Shown here piece after piece: positions 6,964-14,506 of a stretch of DNA of 21,926 nt (position 1 is its first letter; each line of letters opens with the position of its first letter). The notes beneath the pieces were generated by a model. The model was not told where the DNA came from, ran no database searches, and saw nothing but the letters and a program-made list of their open reading frames with translations. The stretch comes from a virus, in the IMG/VR virus record IMGVR_UViG_3300019093_000584, positions 1 to 21,926 of that record. The stretch is one strand, 5' to 3'. A program made the position numbers and the translations under genes.

Positions 6964-7217
6964 CAGTATCTACTTCCTGGTTGTCCTGGCTCATTGCTGT
7001 TGGTGCAAGCCAGAGTGTGGTCTGTTGCGTGTGGACAACGTTTGTTGCCACACGTGGCACATACAATCATTCTTGTTGTGTCCTGAGTACAAGTATAGCA
7101 GTGACACGTGATTTCTGCAACCTTGTTCTTACCAAAAATACGATCAAAGTTGTTGCCAAATGTGGTTTGATCTACACTGAAAGGTCTTGGCGCTGACCCT
7201 TTTCCTCCATCACCCAT
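6963..7217 (-). CDS. Cys-rich, probably zinc-binding small phage protein
   Basis: The 84-residue protein begins MGDGGKGSAPRPFSVDQTTFGNNFDRIFGK, an N-terminus I associate with small hypothetical proteins of many tailed phages. Its C-terminal half has seven cysteines and several histidines: C38-H-C40-x2-C43, C53-x2-C56-x4-C61, H63, H67 and C71. It ends with the segment NEPGQPGSRY. This pattern suggests one or two zinc sites or a small metal cluster. The start ATG 7217-7215 overlaps the preceding gene by eight bases, and the stop overlaps the QueD-fold start, so three proteins are made in step. A contribution to the 7-deazaguanine pathway, for instance as a partner of DpdA which lacks an evident TGT zinc motif, is speculative. 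Confidence 0.75.
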   Translation of the reverse strand: MGDGGKGSAPRPFSVDQTTFGNNFDRIFGKNKVAEITCHCYTCTQDTTRMIVCATCGNKRCPHATDHTLACTNSNEPGQPGSRY

Positions 7218-7752
7218 TGGTTACCTCGTCCTTTGTGTATTTAGACCAGTCTGTGAATACTGAACGATTTTTTAGTTTGTGTACGCTATGGCACCAAACT
7301 CCAGGATTGGTTGCACGAAAGTCTCGATCATCGATCTTGATGGTGGCATTGTAATTGAGCATCTGAATGTAAGGCACCTTGACACTGATCATGGGAATGA
7401 AGTTGTTGTATTCACAAAACATTCCTTCGTGAAGACCTTCCACACAGGCCACATCAATGTCTAGTGTACAAAGATATTCGCGATCCAAGAATGGGTAGAT
7501 CATCTGTTCCCAAGGACGCCATACGTCCAAGTCATTGACTCCGCACAAAGGAAAGCTCTGATTGGCACCAAAGTAGATGTGTCGAATATGTTTTGACTCA
7601 TCCTCGTAACTGGCAAAGTCATCGATCCAATCTTGGATTTCTTGTACAGGCTGAACACCCACAACAAACAACGTTTGTAGTCCAAATGCAGGCGTGTGTT
7701 CTACCTCAGTGCCAGTAAAGAATTTTACTGTTTCGTGACCAGCTCTAATCAT
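7210..7752 (-). CDS. Unassigned protein of the DpdA operon, 180 residues
   Basis: I do not recognise a characterised family. ATG 7752-7750 is chosen as start because GGAG lies six bases upstream and the dpdA stop ends one base before it; a TTG four codons earlier would sit on that ribosome-binding site. The protein starts MIRAGHETVKFFTGTEVEHT. It alternates short strands and helices: LQTLFVVGVQ, RHIYFGANQSF, LCTLDIDVACVEGL, FIPMISVKVPYI, NYNATIKIDDRDF. It ends with NPGVWCHSVHKL. The repeated hydrophobic strands ending in acidic residues resemble a TIM-barrel-like or radical-SAM-like core, but no C-x3-C-x2-C cluster motif is present. Its position between dpdA and the QueD-fold gene makes it a candidate for the QueE-equivalent step or a DpdA partner; this is inference. 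Confidence 0.75.
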   Translation of the reverse strand: MIRAGHETVKFFTGTEVEHTPAFGLQTLFVVGVQPVQEIQDWIDDFASYEDESKHIRHIYFGANQSFPLCGVNDLDVWRPWEQMIYPFLDREYLCTLDIDVACVEGLHEGMFCEYNNFIPMISVKVPYIQMLNYNATIKIDDRDFRATNPGVWCHSVHKLKNRSVFTDWSKYTKDEVTNG

Positions 7753-7753
7753 A

Positions 7754-9301
7754 TCATTCTCCAAATAAGTTGTCGTTCAATACCGGTTGTGCTTTGGGTT
7801 TTTTTTCGGGTTTGTCGTTGCCCAGGTTGCCCACAATTTCTATATGACGATTGGCCATGGTACGTGCGTTTTTGGCCTTTTTACCTTTGAATCCGCGTGT
7901 GCCCACAATCTCCATCCAGTAGCTGTCGTACTGTTCAATAATTTCTTCAGCAGTGGCTCTATCAGGAGCAGCAAATATGGCCTCCACAATATCTTCGAAC
8001 AATTCTTGTGTAGGAGCACTGTAACGCATCATGGCCGGATGCTCTCCAGCATCAAAACGTCTGTTGGCTTCTTGTACAGCAGTCAAGTGCATCCAGACAT
8101 TATGACCCATCAACAATGCATAACTGAAACTGTCCCACGATGTCCGGCCTTCTTTGCCGTTCTTGTTGACATCTCCGGGCGCATAGATACAGATATCTTT
8201 CATCTTGAGCATATCACTGATGGGGCTTTCTTGCCAAGTGTCATAAATTTTGTCAGCCACAACACCCGAGGACCACTTGCGTGTGTCTGTGGCATATCGC
8301 TTGTCATCGGCTGATGGAGCCATTCGGTACGACCATTTTGAGTCGTGTTCAAACACATTTTCAAAGTACACCTGTCCATTGGCAGTGGCGAGGAATGGGC
8401 TGGCACAATCAAAGGAAATAGTAAAAGCCGGATTAACGTATTTTCTAACTGCCCTTTGAATCACGGTGAGTAGCACAGCCCATTCCAACTTTGATGTGCC
8501 CAAAAAGTGCATCCAATCATGTATGCCTTCCTGTAACAAATTATCATAGCGCAAGGCCACTAGGCGTCGCAATACCAAGTGTACATCACACATGTTCTGT
8601 CCACCCATGCTCCACCCATCAAAATGTGTATCTGGATACTTGACAGGATCACAGTACTCTTTCATGATATCGTACCACTGGTCGGCACTGTCGTGGTTGT
8701 CACCTTGCAACACATTCAAGAATCGGGCTCCGCCGTTGTTTTTTCCTCGACGATGCCGCATAAAATATTCATTGTTGAATTTGGTGGCATCCACAGCTTC
8801 TTGCAATGTGGTAATTTGACAGGCCTTTGATGCTTTCTTGTCATGAATGACCCAAGTGGGAATATCAAGAATCATGCCATAATCAGCAACACCATCCATC
8901 CATTTGAGAACGGCATCTCTCTTGCCTTGTGCCTTGGTACAACCAGAGTTGGCACGCCAGTCACCTTCCCACAGGCCTTTGGCAATTTGGAATCCACCAG
9001 AGTCACCCAACATAAATGTTCCAGGCTCACGATTACGCACCATGTCTTCTGCCCAGTCTTGTTTGGTCAAATCTAGATTGGCGTGACCACCCGAGTACAG
9101 ACTCCACCGATATGGAAACAAGGCCTGTTGACTATTGAGCCAGTTCATTTGTTCTAGATCTGTGAGTCCTTGTGGGAAACGTGCAGGATCCACATACTGC
9201 TCGTTTCTTTGTTTGCCTATAAAGGTTGCATAGAAACCAGAAATCGCAGGTAAGAATACTGCATAGTCATTTTGTTTTGCTGTTAGATTATCTTGCTTCA
9301 T
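7754..9301 (-). CDS. dpdA: DpdA-like DNA 7-deazaguanine transglycosylase (TGT superfamily)
   Basis: DpdA exchanges guanine in DNA for a 7-deazaguanine base such as preQ0 and is related to tRNA-guanine transglycosylase (TGT). The 515-residue protein shows TGT landmarks in order. F-M-L-G-D100-S-G-G-F-Q carries the base-recognition Asp. MILDIP (D146), LNVLQG (195-200) and W-S-M-G-G (230-234) match the TGT substrate-binding Asp and glycine-rich loops. HFLGTS (265-270) and F-D298-C-A-S-P match the F-D-C-V-x-P motif with the nucleophilic Asp. The TGT C-terminal C-x-C-x2-C-H zinc site is not visible. A basic, Lys-rich tail (KKAKNARTMANR) could hold DNA. The start lies inside the sulfotransferase gene (14-base overlap) and the stop is one base before the next ATG. 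A tRNA-acting TGT is less likely in this phage context. Confidence 0.78.
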   Translation of the reverse strand: MKQDNLTAKQNDYAVFLPAISGFYATFIGKQRNEQYVDPARFPQGLTDLEQMNWLNSQQALFPYRWSLYSGGHANLDLTKQDWAEDMVRNREPGTFMLGDSGGFQIAKGLWEGDWRANSGCTKAQGKRDAVLKWMDGVADYGMILDIPTWVIHDKKASKACQITTLQEAVDATKFNNEYFMRHRRGKNNGGARFLNVLQGDNHDSADQWYDIMKEYCDPVKYPDTHFDGWSMGGQNMCDVHLVLRRLVALRYDNLLQEGIHDWMHFLGTSKLEWAVLLTVIQRAVRKYVNPAFTISFDCASPFLATANGQVYFENVFEHDSKWSYRMAPSADDKRYATDTRKWSSGVVADKIYDTWQESPISDMLKMKDICIYAPGDVNKNGKEGRTSWDSFSYALLMGHNVWMHLTAVQEANRRFDAGEHPAMMRYSAPTQELFEDIVEAIFAAPDRATAEEIIEQYDSYWMEIVGTRGFKGKKAKNARTMANRHIEIVGNLGNDKPEKKPKAQPVLNDNLFGE

Positions 9302-10022
9302 AAAATTTTATTTTGTCCATTAGTTCAAAGTCACACCAGAACCATTTGTTTAGATTATACTTTTTATATTGGTCATTGTCAATGACATATTTGATAAATT
9401 CTTTAAAACATTTTTTCTGATATCCAGTAGTGCCATAATCACCTTGGCTAACATTCTCTGCAGTTATGTCTGCAAAGTTATTAGTATAGCCTCTAGAGGC
9501 CAATAAATGAGAAAAATTCTTGTTGAATTCTTTATCAATTTTGATCCACGTACATCTATTTAGATCGATATTGCGAAGAAATACGCATTGTCGGTCGGTA
9601 TGATCATCAAAAGTTATACGATCAAATATAATTGACATACCCAATTTTTCACCTAGCAAAGGCCACAAATCATAATTAAATGGTTCGCAGATACTGTCAA
9701 CTGCATTAACATTATACATCAACAAGTATTCAAATATACCACTGGCCCAACGGTCAATCGGATCTCTCCAGGCCACAACAATGTTGGCATCTGGATAGTC
9801 ATATACAGAAGCAAACTGCCAATCGATATCTGTTAGTCCAGCCTTAACCGTCGAACTTGAATTCTTGGGTATATTTAGATAAAATGTTTTTTTATCAGGG
9901 CTGATTAATCCTTCGCCCAAGGAGTGCCCTCTATTGGCCCAGATACGATTCCAGTTGAGCTCGACCTTACTATCGGTTAATGTAATAAAGTCAAGCTCTT
10001 TGTAACTGAAATTTAATTCCAT
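9288..10022 (-). CDS. Sulfotransferase-like protein
   Basis: The 244-residue protein resembles PAPS-dependent sulfotransferases. F-Y-L-N-I-P-K-N-S-S-S-T-V-K (47-60) matches the phosphosulfate-binding loop, and NIVVAWRDPIDRWASG (80-95) matches the 3'-phosphate-binding motif with Arg-Asp-Pro and a following Arg. TDRQCVFLRNID (142-153) recalls the H-x-x-P-Q family segment of membrane-glycan sulfotransferases, though the exact residues differ. No membrane anchor is visible. The gene is AT-rich compared with the clamp gene before it and dpdA after it. Its ATG overlaps the clamp stop (TAATG), and its end overlaps dpdA by 14 bases, so it is built into the operon. It could sulfate a sugar or nucleoside; the acceptor is unknown. 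Confidence 0.7.
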   Translation of the reverse strand: MELNFSYKELDFITLTDSKVELNWNRIWANRGHSLGEGLISPDKKTFYLNIPKNSSSTVKAGLTDIDWQFASVYDYPDANIVVAWRDPIDRWASGIFEYLLMYNVNAVDSICEPFNYDLWPLLGEKLGMSIIFDRITFDDHTDRQCVFLRNIDLNRCTWIKIDKEFNKNFSHLLASRGYTNNFADITAENVSQGDYGTTGYQKKCFKEFIKYVIDNDQYKKYNLNKWFWCDFELMDKIKFYEAR

Positions 10023-10753
10023 TACTTTTTCTGTGCTGGAAGAATATAGTTGTATTCAGCAATGCCTGAATCCACAGTGATCATGGCGGCACCTTCGTCA
10101 CTGATCTTAAGAGTTTTGTCTCCAGTTTGTGCCAGGATAGCCATCACTGCTGCCACAGGCCAATCCCAAGGCTTGGACAAAGAACCCGATACTCCGGCTT
10201 GGAACACAAAGTTGCCTGAGTGACTGCCTGGATCGCCAAAATAAAATATCAAATTACCATTTTCAACCTTGGCCACAAATGTGGTTTCTTCACTGTTGGC
10301 ACTGGCCTGTGCTCGTAGACGAGTGATACCTGCCACTGTGGGCACAATGTCTACACCCCACTTGACACCTTTGAATTTGACTGACTTGAGTTTGTCGTTG
10401 ATAATTTCTGCCATCATAAAACGATAGTCGTTTTTAAAGTCACCTGTTTTGTTTTCAAAGTGAATGCCTGACAGTACATCCACACCATTACGGTTTTGTG
10501 TGACCACAGTGATCTTGGGATCTTCTCGGTAGTCCTCAAGATTCAAAATAGTTTTTAGTTTGCTCAGATTGGGCATACCAAATGTACCAATAAATTCTGG
10601 TACTGGATTTTTAAATCGTGCCTGCACAATAACGCTTTTGTCTTCGGCCAGGCCGTCAATGGTGGTTTCTGTGTCAGTGCCGGTAATTTTAATTAGGTCA
10701 ATGAAACCAAGCCCGTGAGTATGTTGTACGATGTCTAATAGATAATCTCTCAT
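10022..10753 (-). CDS. 45: DNA polymerase sliding clamp (T4 gp45-like)
   Basis: The clamp is a trimeric ring that holds the replicative polymerase on DNA and, in T4, also activates late transcription. The 243-residue length fits gp45 (228 in T4). Typical features are two repeated alpha-beta domains of about 110-120 residues and the C-terminal strand pair K-I-S-D-E-G-A-A-M-I-T-V-D-S-G-I-A-E-Y-N-Y-I-L-P, a sequence I associate with phage clamps. VSGSLSKPWDWPVAAVMAIL just before it matches the helix that precedes these strands. GGAGAA sits six bases before ATG 10753-10751. A near-consensus promoter (10780-10808) starts a new transcription unit here, so the clamp is the first gene of the long operon. 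The clamp loader genes (44, 62) are not in the window. Confidence 0.85.
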   Translation of the reverse strand: MRDYLLDIVQHTHGLGFIDLIKITGTDTETTIDGLAEDKSVIVQARFKNPVPEFIGTFGMPNLSKLKTILNLEDYREDPKITVVTQNRNGVDVLSGIHFENKTGDFKNDYRFMMAEIINDKLKSVKFKGVKWGVDIVPTVAGITRLRAQASANSEETTFVAKVENGNLIFYFGDPGSHSGNFVFQAGVSGSLSKPWDWPVAAVMAILAQTGDKTLKISDEGAAMITVDSGIAEYNYILPAQKK

Positions 10754-10779
10754 AAGTTCTCCGTGTTGAGTAATGTTGA

Positions 10780-10808
10780 AGTATACTAGACTATGCGTGG
10801 AATGTCAA
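10780..10808 (-). promoter_or_regulatory. Sigma70-type promoter for the clamp/dpdA operon
   Basis: On the minus strand TTGACA (10808-10803), exactly 17 bases, and TATACT (10785-10780) match the housekeeping consensus in both boxes. The TGA within TTGACA is the stop codon of the methyltransferase gene (10805-10807), the same arrangement as at 554-582. The leader to the clamp ATG is about 20-25 bases. Continuous close spacing downstream suggests it drives genes down to 1864. Confidence 0.85.
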
Positions 10809-11743
10809 ACAAAACGGGGACGAATTTCACCTAATGCCTGATGTGCTTTGACCGTTTCTAAATCACCAGGACAACGAAGTTCAATCCAATTCAACACACC
10901 CGAATTGAATGATTCTGTGTGTGCTATTTCAAAACCCACTTCTTGTGCCATGGCAACCAATTTACTGCGTGGCACATAACTGTTCCAGCGACCTTCTGCA
11001 TAGGCGGCACCTGTGGGTGTTTCGCCATCGTTGTAGGTAAACATCAAAGTTCCGCCGGGACGTAACAATTTGAGCAGACCTTTAAGATAGATATTGATCG
11101 TTGGTAATGCTAGGTAATTGAAGTAATCCCAACTAAAAATAAATCCAAACTGATTTTGGGGCAACGCTGAAAAATCTGGTATGACATTGATGATGTACTG
11201 TCTCAGTCTACTTTGATACAGTCCCGAAAACTGTTGGGAAGTTTTTTCAAGGAAACGTCGATCTAGATCTACCAGATACAATGGATCGCCGGCAACAAGA
11301 TGCGATGTCATTTCTCCAGTGTTACAACCCAGTTCCATTCCTGGGTAATGCCAGTCGCTATAGTAGCGTATACGATTGATCAATAGGTCCTTGGCATTGT
11401 CTGGCACACTCATTGAACGATTTATTCTATGTTCGTGATTCATCATGGACCTATTGAGTTCTTCGTCATAGGTACCACTAAACAACTCATAGGTCACCAG
11501 TTCAATGTGTTGATCCAATTCGCGAATAAACTGTTCTCTAGTGCCGTGTTGTGCCTGGATCCGTTGAATTAGGTCAGTGTATGAGGTGATGTTTTGATGT
11601 ATGTATTCAGCATACGCAGGTGATAGATCACGTTCTAAATCAGTCAATTGAGATACCACTTGTGTCAATTCCGTAACGGTACAATCCACGTTGTATTCAT
11701 CGTGCAGGCGTTGTCGAAATTTTACTAGATCATACAGTTTCAT
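10805..11743 (-). CDS. Class I SAM-dependent methyltransferase-like protein
   Basis: The 312-residue protein has a helical N-terminal domain of about 125 residues (acidic, coiled-coil-like) followed by a Rossmann-type methyltransferase domain. Motif I is M-E-L-G-C-N-T-G-E-M-T (136-146) and the acidic end of strand 2 is LVDLD (157-161). SWDYFNYLALP follows at the motif IV position, and LLRPGGTLMFTYND matches the late family motif. The sequence lacks the D/N-P-P-Y motif of DNA adenine or cytosine-N4 methylases and a PCQ motif, so a DNA base target is not indicated; a sugar, small molecule or protein is more likely. It follows the polymerase gene after a 26-base gap that holds a dyad (11746-11767) ending three bases from the ATG. 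No good ribosome-binding site is visible. Confidence 0.8.
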   Translation of the reverse strand: MKLYDLVKFRQRLHDEYNVDCTVTELTQVVSQLTDLERDLSPAYAEYIHQNITSYTDLIQRIQAQHGTREQFIRELDQHIELVTYELFSGTYDEELNRSMMNHEHRINRSMSVPDNAKDLLINRIRYYSDWHYPGMELGCNTGEMTSHLVAGDPLYLVDLDRRFLEKTSQQFSGLYQSRLRQYIINVIPDFSALPQNQFGFIFSWDYFNYLALPTINIYLKGLLKLLRPGGTLMFTYNDGETPTGAAYAEGRWNSYVPRSKLVAMAQEVGFEIAHTESFNSGVLNWIELRCPGDLETVKAHQALGEIRPRFV

Positions 11744-11745
11744 TG

Positions 11746-11767
11746 ATATACACCATCTGGTGTATAT
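11746..11767 (-). promoter_or_regulatory. Perfect 10-base dyad between polymerase and methyltransferase genes
   Basis: ATATACACCA and TGGTGTATAT form perfect 10-base arms around a 2-base centre, filling almost the entire gap between the polymerase stop (11770-11772) and the methyltransferase ATG (11743). There is no T-run, so a simple terminator is unlikely. In RNA it would fold into a hairpin over the expected ribosome-binding position. As DNA it fits a repressor site. Confidence 0.6.
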
Positions 11768-11769
11768 AT

Positions 11770-14433
11770 TTATTCGAAAGTAAACAGTGCATCAAAAGTA
11801 GTGGCAATTTGAGTATTTTCATTGATACGCCAATCTAGCACACCCAGCAAGTTTTCTACCTTTTGATCCACAATGGTGGTCTCCATCAAGGTATCATCAA
11901 ACGGCAAGTCCTTGAACCACTGTGGAATATGTGTTTCATCTGTGGGATAGCCCACCGAAGTATAACCCAAGGGATTATCTTTGAGTTTGCACACAATGGT
12001 TTTCATACCATCAATGATGCTCAGGCTGTACTGATCTCCATGCATCCGGCGCAGAGTATTCCAGTTCATTGCGGCTCTCACGTGCCCAGGCATATTGGCT
12101 TTGCCCAGTCGTTCTTCTTCTTTGGTATAGTTGGTCAAATTGTTCACACGCTTGGGTGTGCCTTTTTCCCAGGCCGGTCGGTCTTGGAACGCATACTTGA
12201 AGTCTCGAACCTTGTTGAATATGTCTTCTTTGTTGGCACCAGTCAACACATCCAACAACAACTCGCTCAAAAAGTCTTGTACAACCTTGGGAGTATCCGA
12301 TCGTTTCAGGTCCAAGCCCATGGCTTTTACTTTGCCAGGTTTGCCGTGGGTGTCCAGTCGTTTGCCTTCTAGATCTGTGATCAACACAGCATAACGTTTC
12401 TTCTTGATAAACAGGCCCTTTTCGGCCACCAGTTCACGACCACCTTTGATCAGCGATCCATTGTCTCTGGGCACGTGACAAGCACGTTCCATGAACGCAG
12501 GAAAACTATCGTTTACTTGATCCGCGATCTGGTCGTAGAGTTGGATACATGTTTCTTTAGACCACTCCATCCGCCCGCCAAGGACTTCCTCTTTGACTGC
12601 GGGCCAGGCTGAGAAATAGCACGAATCGGTATCGCCGTAAATAATTGCCGGACCAGTGTGGTCGTATGTGCCGAAGATGCACTCGTTGATGTATGCGTCC
12701 ATGTGCCTAGCGATGATGCGCCCAGTGAGCGTAGTGCTTTGGCCAATGCGTTTATCGAAGAACCGACAGCCCGGGTTGAGGATCGCCCCGTAAAGACTGT
12801 TGAGGTTAATTTTTTTGACAAGTTGTCGTTTGTCCCAAAACGCAATGTCCTCAGCAGTTTCTGCGGCTTTCTTTTTCGCTTGCATTTCTTTTCGTTCAGC
12901 ATACCATCTCTCCAATAGTCCAGGCACAACGGCCTTTTGTTCATAACTAAAAATAGTTCCATTAGCACTCAGCATCCAGGGTTGATTGCTGTCAAATATC
13001 ATGCGCCACACATCTGCGGCACTCATCACATCGCTAGATTTGTCGTGTTCCCAGTCAATGGTCAGTTCTGTTCCGGCTTGGCATTCCATGACCGCAGTAT
13101 ATTCAAGAGTACCAAACATGTTTTCCCAGGCATCAGCAAAACTGCTACCTGAGGCCATTTTGTCCTTGATATACCTGTCGGTCATGATCGGCCGGAGTTG
13201 TCCAACGATGGACTCTTGGGCCATGTTAAGAGCACGGATCGCTGAGGGGTACAGCGAGTTGATGTCGATTGCACCAATGTATTCGTGTATTCCTTTTTTG
13301 GGGAAAGCAACATAGGCACCTGCGGCTTGTGTATCACCATGATCATCTTTTCCTTTTCTGTTAGGGACAACTAGTCCTCGTTGATGTGCTTCGTTAATAA
13401 TCGCTTGCTCAGTAACGGCCACTGCACCCATGGTGGTTTGCAGTAGCACAGTATTGTCGTGTGCCAGTTCATTGGCCAGATCAAGAAAGCGTAGCTTCTT
13501 GTCCAGTTTGGCCAACAACAGGGTGTCTTGTCTGTTGTAGTCAATGAACTTGGGAAAATCTTTGTTGTACAGTTGATCCAGGGTGCCTTCGTATTGTGTT
13601 TTACGTTCTTCTAGCTCATACTCGCCAATGGCATCTAGACTATAACTGTGACGCTCTTCATAGGTGTACTTGCGATACAGTTGCATGTAGTCCAGATGCA
13701 CACGACCCAACAGGTCAAATGTGATGTTCTCAGCACCAAAACGTTCAAAGGTGCGTTGCTTGGGCAGTTGATTCCACAAACAGAATCTGCGTGTGTCGTC
13801 TTTGCTCAAGACCTTGGTGATACGCATGACAGTGTAAGGAATGTCAAAACCTTCCGAGTTCCAACCTGACAAGATATCTGCATCATCAATCAAGTCTAGG
13901 AAAGTGTTGAGCATGTCCTCTTCACGTTCAAACAAGAAACAGTTTTCATATCGGTCACAAATCTCTTGTGCAGTCTGCCATGTATAGCTCTTGGGAGGAA
14001 CAACTAGAGTAACCAACTTGTCCATCCAGTCCAAATACAAACTGATGGCAGTGATGGCATTGAAAGGATCTTCGGGCTTGCTGTAGCCACGTACAGGATC
14101 AAAGTCTACCTCAATGTCAAAGAACGCTGTTTGTAGTTTAGGTGATGAGGCACCAATATAGTTTTCTTCCAGACAGCGAAAGATGGGATTGATATCTGAT
14201 TCCCAAAGACGTTTGTTGGAATTTAGTTTTAATTCCTTTTGGAATTCTTTGTTGTTGCGACTGTTGAATCTGCTGACCGGAGTGCCATACACTGTGCGGA
14301 ACTTGCCACGCGGGTCATCATAATAGAACACATAGTTGGCAGGATACTCTCGGTAGGTACGTTCTCCACCAACACGTTCTACCACGTGAATACGATCTTT
14401 GGCACGATCGTAAAGTGCGTCAATATAACTCAT
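11770..14433 (-). CDS. 43: Family-B replicative DNA polymerase (T4 gp43-like)
   Basis: This is the phage replicase, with 3'-5' proofreading and polymerase activities. The 887 residues match gp43 (898 in T4). Exonuclease motifs are FFDIEVDFD (D106, E108), DADILSGWNSEGFDIPY (184-200) and YNRQDTLLLAKL (D303). Polymerase motif A is DINSLYPSAIRALN (390-403), motif B is KINLNSLYGAIL (541-552) and motif C is IYGDTDSCYF (598-607), with catalytic D601 and D603. All key acidic residues are intact, so both activities should be present. AAGGAG lies seven bases before ATG 14433-14431. The gene is third after the promoter at 15083-15111, and a hairpin (14483-14500) sits in its leader. No intein or intron is visible. 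The stop leads into the dyad before the methyltransferase gene. Confidence 0.97.
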   Translation of the reverse strand: MSYIDALYDRAKDRIHVVERVGGERTYREYPANYVFYYDDPRGKFRTVYGTPVSRFNSRNNKEFQKELKLNSNKRLWESDINPIFRCLEENYIGASSPKLQTAFFDIEVDFDPVRGYSKPEDPFNAITAISLYLDWMDKLVTLVVPPKSYTWQTAQEICDRYENCFLFEREEDMLNTFLDLIDDADILSGWNSEGFDIPYTVMRITKVLSKDDTRRFCLWNQLPKQRTFERFGAENITFDLLGRVHLDYMQLYRKYTYEERHSYSLDAIGEYELEERKTQYEGTLDQLYNKDFPKFIDYNRQDTLLLAKLDKKLRFLDLANELAHDNTVLLQTTMGAVAVTEQAIINEAHQRGLVVPNRKGKDDHGDTQAAGAYVAFPKKGIHEYIGAIDINSLYPSAIRALNMAQESIVGQLRPIMTDRYIKDKMASGSSFADAWENMFGTLEYTAVMECQAGTELTIDWEHDKSSDVMSAADVWRMIFDSNQPWMLSANGTIFSYEQKAVVPGLLERWYAERKEMQAKKKAAETAEDIAFWDKRQLVKKINLNSLYGAILNPGCRFFDKRIGQSTTLTGRIIARHMDAYINECIFGTYDHTGPAIIYGDTDSCYFSAWPAVKEEVLGGRMEWSKETCIQLYDQIADQVNDSFPAFMERACHVPRDNGSLIKGGRELVAEKGLFIKKKRYAVLITDLEGKRLDTHGKPGKVKAMGLDLKRSDTPKVVQDFLSELLLDVLTGANKEDIFNKVRDFKYAFQDRPAWEKGTPKRVNNLTNYTKEEERLGKANMPGHVRAAMNWNTLRRMHGDQYSLSIIDGMKTIVCKLKDNPLGYTSVGYPTDETHIPQWFKDLPFDDTLMETTIVDQKVENLLGVLDWRINENTQIATTFDALFTFE

Positions 14434-14482
14434 TTGTTCTCCTTGTATAATTTTGAGCTTACACTTACTCTACATGCCGTTT

Positions 14483-14500
14483 ATAGTCCGGCGAGACTAT
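14483..14500 (-). promoter_or_regulatory. Hairpin in the polymerase gene leader, possible translational operator
   Basis: ATAGTC and GACTAT form a perfect 6-base stem around the 6-base loop TCGCCG, about 50 bases before the polymerase ATG in an otherwise AT-rich 73-base gap. In T4 and RB69, gp43 binds a leader hairpin to repress its own synthesis; that the same happens here is inference. No T-run follows, so it is not a standard terminator. Confidence 0.4.
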
Positions 14501-14506
14501 GTGTAT

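Noticed and set aside
7787-8314. 175-codon plus-strand frame opposite dpdA
   Set aside because: Antisense to a gene with TGT-family motifs and no start signal; product looks like translated antisense (Phe, His and Cys runs).
10805-11743. Methyltransferase as a DNA base methylase
   Set aside because: No D/N-P-P-Y/F or P-C-Q motif; the domain looks like a small-molecule or generic class I methyltransferase.
11863-12372. 169-codon plus-strand frame opposite the polymerase gene
   Set aside because: Antisense shadow of conserved polymerase coding sequence; no start signals or motifs.
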